DNA of 64,000 nucleotides from positions 84,456,925 to 84,520,924 of the forward strand of contig CM038225.1 of NCBI GenBank assembly GCA_021442155.1, given 5' to 3'. The position numbers were made by a program, and so were the translations under genes. Positions within the stretch are counted from its first letter, which is position 1, and each line of letters opens with the position of its first letter. This stretch comes from Cymbidium sinense (taxonomy: Eukaryota > Streptophyta > Magnoliopsida > Asparagales > Orchidaceae). Below, one piece after another: positions 58,572-64,000 of the stretch. The notes below the pieces were generated by a model. It was not told the DNA's origin and ran no database searches. It saw only the letters and a program-made list of their open reading frames with translations.

Positions 58572-60330
58572 GAATAAAGATGTCATTAGGAGTAGATCTA
58601 AAGAATGACCTAATCCTAACATAGTTATGGTAGCTAAGAAAGATGTTTTCAAGAGACTTTCCCTTAACTATTAGAGATTTGAATACCCTAAACCCTGAGC
58701 CTAAATCATATTATAAAACCATAATTTATAGTATAATGTAGCATCATATATTTAAGCATAAAGTTATGTGTTTTTGGATGTTATAAGATGTTTTGAAATG
58801 TTTTAGTATATTATGGCATTATGTCCTATAGGTTATATTAATATAATTCATAAAAATATTGATTTAATAAATGAGATCATGAATTTTTTTCAATTTGAAG
58901 TAGGAATAAGGTTGTATTTCCAAAGGTGTGTTACACCACTTGTAGTCTAAAAAGCAAGATTTATGTTCAAAATAAATATTATATGTTGTAGCATATATCA
59001 TAATATATCATAATATATTTATTTTTAAATTCTTTAGTATTTTACAATCATGCTCGAGCCTACACTAGTATTATTTATAAAAAATGTTGATTTAGACGAC
59101 TTTAAGATGGTGGAATTTAGCCAAATTCATAATAGAGAGCATGGCATCATAATATATTGTTTCAATTTATATGTAAGTGATACGACTAAAGTATATAATT
59201 TTTATTATTTAGGCTAATTTTATGATTTTTTATCTTAAGAAATCCCTTGTGATGTGATTTATATAATATAATATAATATAATATGTTATAGTGTATTATA
59301 ATATAGGATGCCATAAAATAGTGTAGCATCATGCATTATAGCATACTATTGTGCATTACTACTTGTTATTTTGCATATTTTAGTTAGTTATAGTTTGATG
59401 TAGTAGAGATTGTACTAGTATAATTCATAAAAATATTAATTTATAGGCTTAGATGATGGGATTTGGCCAAATTTAAAGTAAGCTTTAGGGAACATCACTG
59501 GGGGTGTGCTATGGTGTCATTTAATCAAAAGAATGGAATTTTGCATCCAAAATAAATGTTAACTTTTCAACCAAATTTTATATTTAAACTGAATCATTTT
59601 GAAGTGTAATGTAAGATAATATATTATATGAAAGCATATTAAAATATAATGTACATAACAATATAACTTCACATATATTTGAATGTGGTGGTGTGTTACT
59701 AAATGTTATTGTACATTTTAGTATGTTCTACTTTGTTGTAGTACATTGGGTCAAAACTCACAAAAATGTTAATTTGAAGGTTGAGATGGAAAAAATTGTC
59801 TAAATTCAAGCACCCACTAAGAAGCAACACCAAAATTATGCTATTTTGTACCATTTCTAGTAGAGAAATAACAATTTTACATCCAATAAGAACATTATTA
59901 ATATTTTGAGAAAATTTTATTATTTGTTTATTTTAAGTGATTCTAATGAGGTGTAATGTTAGACAATATATTATATTATAGCAAATTATAATATAACTTT
60001 ATATATTATAATATAAAATAGTTTGTTAATTCACACTATAATATGTTTCGCAAGATATTGTATAGTTAGTTTTGAGCTTGCACCATCTCAAATCATAAAA
60101 TGTTGATTACAATGTTAAGATGATGTAATTTGAATGAATACATTGTTAGGCTTTTGATTGAAGTATTAAAGGTGTACATAAGAGAAAAAATAAGATTTGA
60201 TGATAATTCCATGTCAAGGACATGGAGGAAGATCCACTAGGGGATCACACATGTATTGGACATGACATGCGATGGGTCTATGTTGAAGGCATAGAATAAG
60301 TAAATTTGCTGTTGATAAAGTTTGAATTTG

Positions 60331-62520
60331 ATTTGATTATCTGGTTTATGGAAAGAAGATCTACTAGGGATAATAATTTATAATCCATCGGGGATTAAGA
60401 TCAAATTGAATTTAATTTTTTTTATTTTAATTGATGTGGAGCCATATCTGCTAGAGATATGGGCTCGGGTTCACTGAGGATTGGGTATATGAACCTTCCA
60501 CTGGGAAGTTTTTATCCTATCCACGGGGATTAAGATTTGAGTTTGATTTCATAGATTTGTTACATGTATCCACTAGAATAAGTGTTTGGTTGGATTTCTT
60601 TGATTTAGACTCTACTAGGAGAGTTGGTTTAAATTGGCTCCAGGGAAGGTTGGTTTCAAATTTGATTTGTTTTCTTGACTTGTTCATATATGATTTGGGG
60701 CTCGAGGGGAGGAGGTGTGATTTAAGGGAAAATTAAATTGGGTTTAATTAAATCTAAGTTAATGTATGGACCCACAGGAAAGGGAGATATCAACCTTGAA
60801 CTACCTCGTTTACAAATCCAAAGGGATAGTCTACCACATGGGTAGAAGTAGCCAACCTAAGGGGTTGCCTTTTGCAATAGGCATAGAAGGCAGACTTCCA
60901 AAGTGAGGAACAACCAATAGGGTGACTTATTGGATGCACAGTAAATCAAACATGACCTAGGGCAACTACTGAGTGAACGTCACTGGGGACCTATGTCAAC
61001 TCAAAAGTAGTCAAGATTAATTTTATCTTAATTTCATGTCATTTGAAATGGTTTGTTTAGTTTAGTTTGATTTTGAATTAAAGCCATATCCACTAGGGAT
61101 ATGAGATTGGTGAAATTAAATATATTTAATTTATGAACCATGTCAGTGTGCGATGGACCCAATAGAAGGGGCTATTTTAGACTTGTCCTATCTCAGATTT
61201 ACAAATCCAAAAGTATTTTCTACTGGCCATGGGGTAAAGCTAGCCAACCTAATGGGTTGCTTTTCGGTGAGCAATTAGTGTGCTAGGAAGAAGATGTAAT
61301 AGACTTACATCTTCTAAAACTAGGAACAACTGTTGGGGTGACTTGTTGGTAGCACAATAAATCAAAACCCGACTTTGGGGAGACTACTGAGTGAATGCTA
61401 CTGGGACTTATATCAACTCAAGAGTAGTCAAGCGATTCTTATAGGGAGTTTTGTTGACACTGCCCTAAAGATAGGATTCTTGCTTGGAAAAAGGTACCAC
61501 AAAGGGTGTCCTCCTAATCAATAAGTGAATATATATTTTTTGTTTATATATTTGCATAAACCCTATTGTTGTACGAGGGACCAAACTGAAAGGGGCTATC
61601 TTGGTTTCATTGACTGGGAGAGTCTGCACATCCATAGGATGGATTCTCCAACCGTAAGGGTTGTTACTAGGAAAGGGGAACTATCCAATTTGATAGTAGC
61701 CCCAGGTAATGTCTAATGGGATTGCAAAGGATGTGATCCAAATATAGTGCCCACGAGGTGCTAAAGTGTTATCCAGCCGGAATAGAAAGCTTTATAGGTG
61801 TGTTTGGCCAACTCATGGAGAAAGTGTAGCAGACTTATTTATCATGAGTGGTGTATCCTAAGGCAAGAACCAACCAACCCAAGGTGTATCCATCATTATG
61901 AGTGTCAGATCCATCAACATAGTGAGAACAACCCACCTAAAGGTGCAATGATCAATCTGGAAAGAAAGTGTGTAGGCTTACAACTTTCCAAGTGGAACTG
62001 ATCATCGGGATAGTCTGTCATCAGCAAGACAAATGGTATCTGACCTAGAACAACTACTAAGTGGGGACCCTGAAGAAGGATGGGACCTAGACTTGAAGCA
62101 ATCAGGAGGGAAGGAGCCACTAGGAGACTTATCCTAAACCTTAAATATACTCTACCTAGTCAGTGCACGAAGGCTAATCAAAGAAGAAACCATGGAAGAC
62201 TCACATCCTCTTAAACAAAGCCAACATGAGGTAGCTTACCGACCATGCAGTAAGGCCTACCAAACTAGTAAGGCACTCATTAGTGTGTAATGGCCAAGTA
62301 GGGAAGGAAAGCATAGTAGACTTACCTCCTCCAAAGCAACATGTTAATCCGACCTAGAGCAGGTACTGAGTGAGTGTCACTGGGAGTGTTATCTTAACTC
62401 AGAGTAGCCCAAGACATAAGATTTGTGTATGTTTTATATGCTTGTGTATAGTTTGTGTTTGTGTTGTGTCGATGAAGGATAGGACGCTGCTCGAGTTCCT
62501 TACACCTACCCTAAAATCAT
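60331..62520 (-). repeat. G3 3' region: tandem units
   Basis: Unit family of 30.9-33.9 and 44.6-46.75 kb: ACTTACATCTTC, GACCTAGGGCAACTACTGAG, GAAGAAGATGTAATAGACTT versions. Several units are shorter than in G2. Ends at the GACGCTGC-GTTCCTTACACC segment that in all three remnants lies next to the polyprotein end. Confidence 0.72.
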
Positions 62521-62609
62521 TATGGCAGATTCACAAATAAGAATACTTTCAACATGGAAGAGATTGAATTTGAAATAGAATTTTTATTGATGATAATTAT
62601 TTTTAAACA

Positions 62610-63775
62610 TGATCTATAATATTTTTTTAAGTAGAGCTTACTGATTGGAAGCATTAGATGCTCTCCCTTATAATTAATAAGTTGATAAGATCATCCTTGG
62701 TAGGCCTTCCTTATGGCCAAAGGGCTTTCCCAAGTGGGTTCAAACATGCCTCCCATTTTATGACGGCCAATAATCACTCTCCTTACAACTATAATACGCT
62801 CTCCTACTTGAAAAGCTCTATGGCAGACCAACTTGTTGTGATCTTGAATCATTTTAGCTTTATACAACTCAAGGTTTTAGCATGCTTGTAGGCATCTCTG
62901 CTTCCTCAACTTGGTGTTCTGCTCTATTATGATCTTGCTACCCCAGCTATCCTTAATGATGGTAGTTAGACTTCTAATGGTAGAATAACTTTGGACCCAT
63001 ACACTTAGGAGAATGGAGTAGAATGAGTTGGAGTTCTATATGTGGTGTGGTAGGCCGACAAGGCTTCAAATAACTGCTCATGCCACTATCACTTGTTATT
63101 GTCGAGTGTTTTCTTCAGGATTTAGATAATGAATTTTGTTGAAGTCTTCTGCTAAGCCATTTTCCTATGGGTAGTTGATGCTAGAATATCTCCAATCTAT
63201 GTTGTGTCTCTGGGCAAAGTTATTGATCTTGGTGCTCTTGAATGCAGTACCATTATTAGATATAATTTGTCGAGGCACTCCGAACCTATATATGATATGA
63301 TTCCTAAAAAACTATAGGACATGCTGAGTTGTGACCTCTCTAAGCAGAATCTCCTTCGCCCATTTAGAAAAGTAGTTAGTAGCATCTAAGATAAACTAAT
63401 GAACCTTGGAAGAAGGAGGATCAATCGACCAACTATGTCGGTAACATTCGAATGGCCATGAGGCCAATGTAGGATGTATAATGTTGGGTGGTTGGAGTAG
63501 GACCACACCGTGTATTTAACATTTGTGGCATCGCCTAGCCGTATCCATGAAATCTTTGATCATCAATGGCCAGTAGTATCCTAGTCTCTTGATCTTGGGT
63601 TCTATCTTCAGACCAGATTGCTTGGCTCCACATAATCCTGAGTGTGCCTCAGTCACGATCTTATGGCCTTCATTCTTGTCTAAACAACGTAACCACATAT
63701 GATTTAATACAATATACCATCCACAAGAGTGTAGGAAAGTGCTCTCTGCTTCCTCTGATGGGCTTGGGAATTTAG
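62610..63775 (-). pseudogene. G3 integrase, with zinc finger
   Basis: Minus frame 63516-63698 holds the H2C2 finger: EAHSGLCGAKQSGLKI and RLGYYWPLMIKDF, ending CHKC (the first His of the finger is read as EAH). Downstream broken frames give the DNGT-like second Asp region, the LVYG-like region near 63.0 kb and the C-terminal GKFEPTW-like and PIN-like end near 62.65-62.75 kb. This part includes the about 250 bp that G2 lacks. Not active as read. Confidence 0.8.
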
Positions 63776-63907
63776 ATGTAGAGAGGATGGAAATATGTTG
63801 TTCTCATGTATCCATGGTCTCTCAAGCAAAGCATTGAAAGATGTATCCGAGTCTATAATACGAAAATTGGCTTTGGTCTTCCAATCATCTCTCTTCAAGG
63901 GCAACAT
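63704..63907 (-). pseudogene. G3 protease remnant fused to pre-integrase segment
   Basis: One open frame joins FRIIDSDTSFNALLERPWIH and FPSSLH (end of the Tat/Athila protease region, usually FNxLLGRPWIH...PSSLHQ) to NSQAHQRKQRALSYT, LVDGILY (start of the integrase part, present in G2 at 47.70-47.80 kb). Everything between, RT and RNase H, about 1.5-2 kb in a full element, is deleted without breaking the frame. Confidence 0.82.
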
Positions 63908-64000
63908 TATGGAGCATAAAGCCTGTTGACCTCACTTTTGGAGTGTGGATTCAATCATCCCATCTTAGACTTCTTCTAGAAATTAAGACTTCCCTAATCA

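Larger units (their letters stand above)
58572..64000 (-). mobile_element. Gypsy remnant G3, duplicate of the left part of G2
   Basis: AT-rich terminal region (58.57-60.33 kb), tandem-unit 3' region (60.33-62.52 kb) and integrase (about 62.61-63.77 kb) are collinear with 42.69-47.76 kb at an offset of about 15.88-16.0 kb. To the right it carries a protease remnant fused to integrase, and it leaves the window at 64000. The small frames in 61.5-62.1 kb are not conserved with the G2 equivalents and are not genes. Confidence 0.82.

Overview
This is plant nuclear DNA, from a chromosome end or from a large interstitial telomere-like block. There is no bacterial or organellar gene. The evidence is: Arabidopsis-type CCCTAAA repeats over much of the window; a plant glycine-rich RNA-binding protein (GRP) pseudogene family; a fragment of plant ribosomal protein P0; L1-type LINEs with DUF4283/CCHC ORF1 and a C-terminal RNase H; and Ty3/gypsy elements of Tat/Athila type. 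The species cannot be told from the sequence. No intact host gene is visible.

Layout. 1-25,772 and 50,405-58,571 are telomere-like DNA in one orientation (C-rich strand on +). Canonical CCCTAAA stretches alternate with degenerate CCTAAA / AAATAAA / AAAAT stretches, and one block at 7.9-10.2 kb is CTAATAA-type. Ten GRP 3' cDNA fragments plus two internally deleted ones are embedded in it, all sense on +. With them are one internal P0 mRNA fragment (14.26-14.53 kb) and two LINE derivatives (10.24-13.45 and 20.94-22.43 kb). A short phased motif (CTAC-C/T-GGTTTACTTAATTTTTTT type) recurs 13 times, usually about 300-385 bp before a GRP copy, so the arrangement is a degenerate higher-order repeat.

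25,773-50,404 is a retrotransposon island. Gypsy remnant G1 (25.8 to about 37.7 kb, minus strand) contains a tandem hairpin array. A chimeric, almost complete LINE (37.8-42.67 kb, plus strand) follows, then gypsy remnant G2 (42.69-50.40 kb, minus). Gypsy remnant G3 (58.57-64.00 kb, minus) repeats the left 5 kb of G2, including its junction with telomere-like repeats. G1, G2 and G3 each lack different parts of pol, so none is autonomous.

Main reading. The plus-oriented GRP and LINE pieces join AAACCCTAAA through their poly(A) ends. This is the polarity expected if a 3' end of the G-rich strand ending in TTT primed reverse transcription on poly(A) RNA, either at a chromosome terminus (as Drosophila HeT-A/TART do) or at a nick inside telomeric repeats (as silkworm TRAS/SART and Chlorella Zepp do). 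Later tandem duplication spread the GRP cassette. The most unusual items are this mRNA/LINE/telomere composite and the array of hairpins with paired substitutions at 36.43-37.51 kb. Many frameshifts, and the odd GG/CTGG-containing telomere-like stretches, mean that read or assembly error in low-complexity DNA must be excluded.
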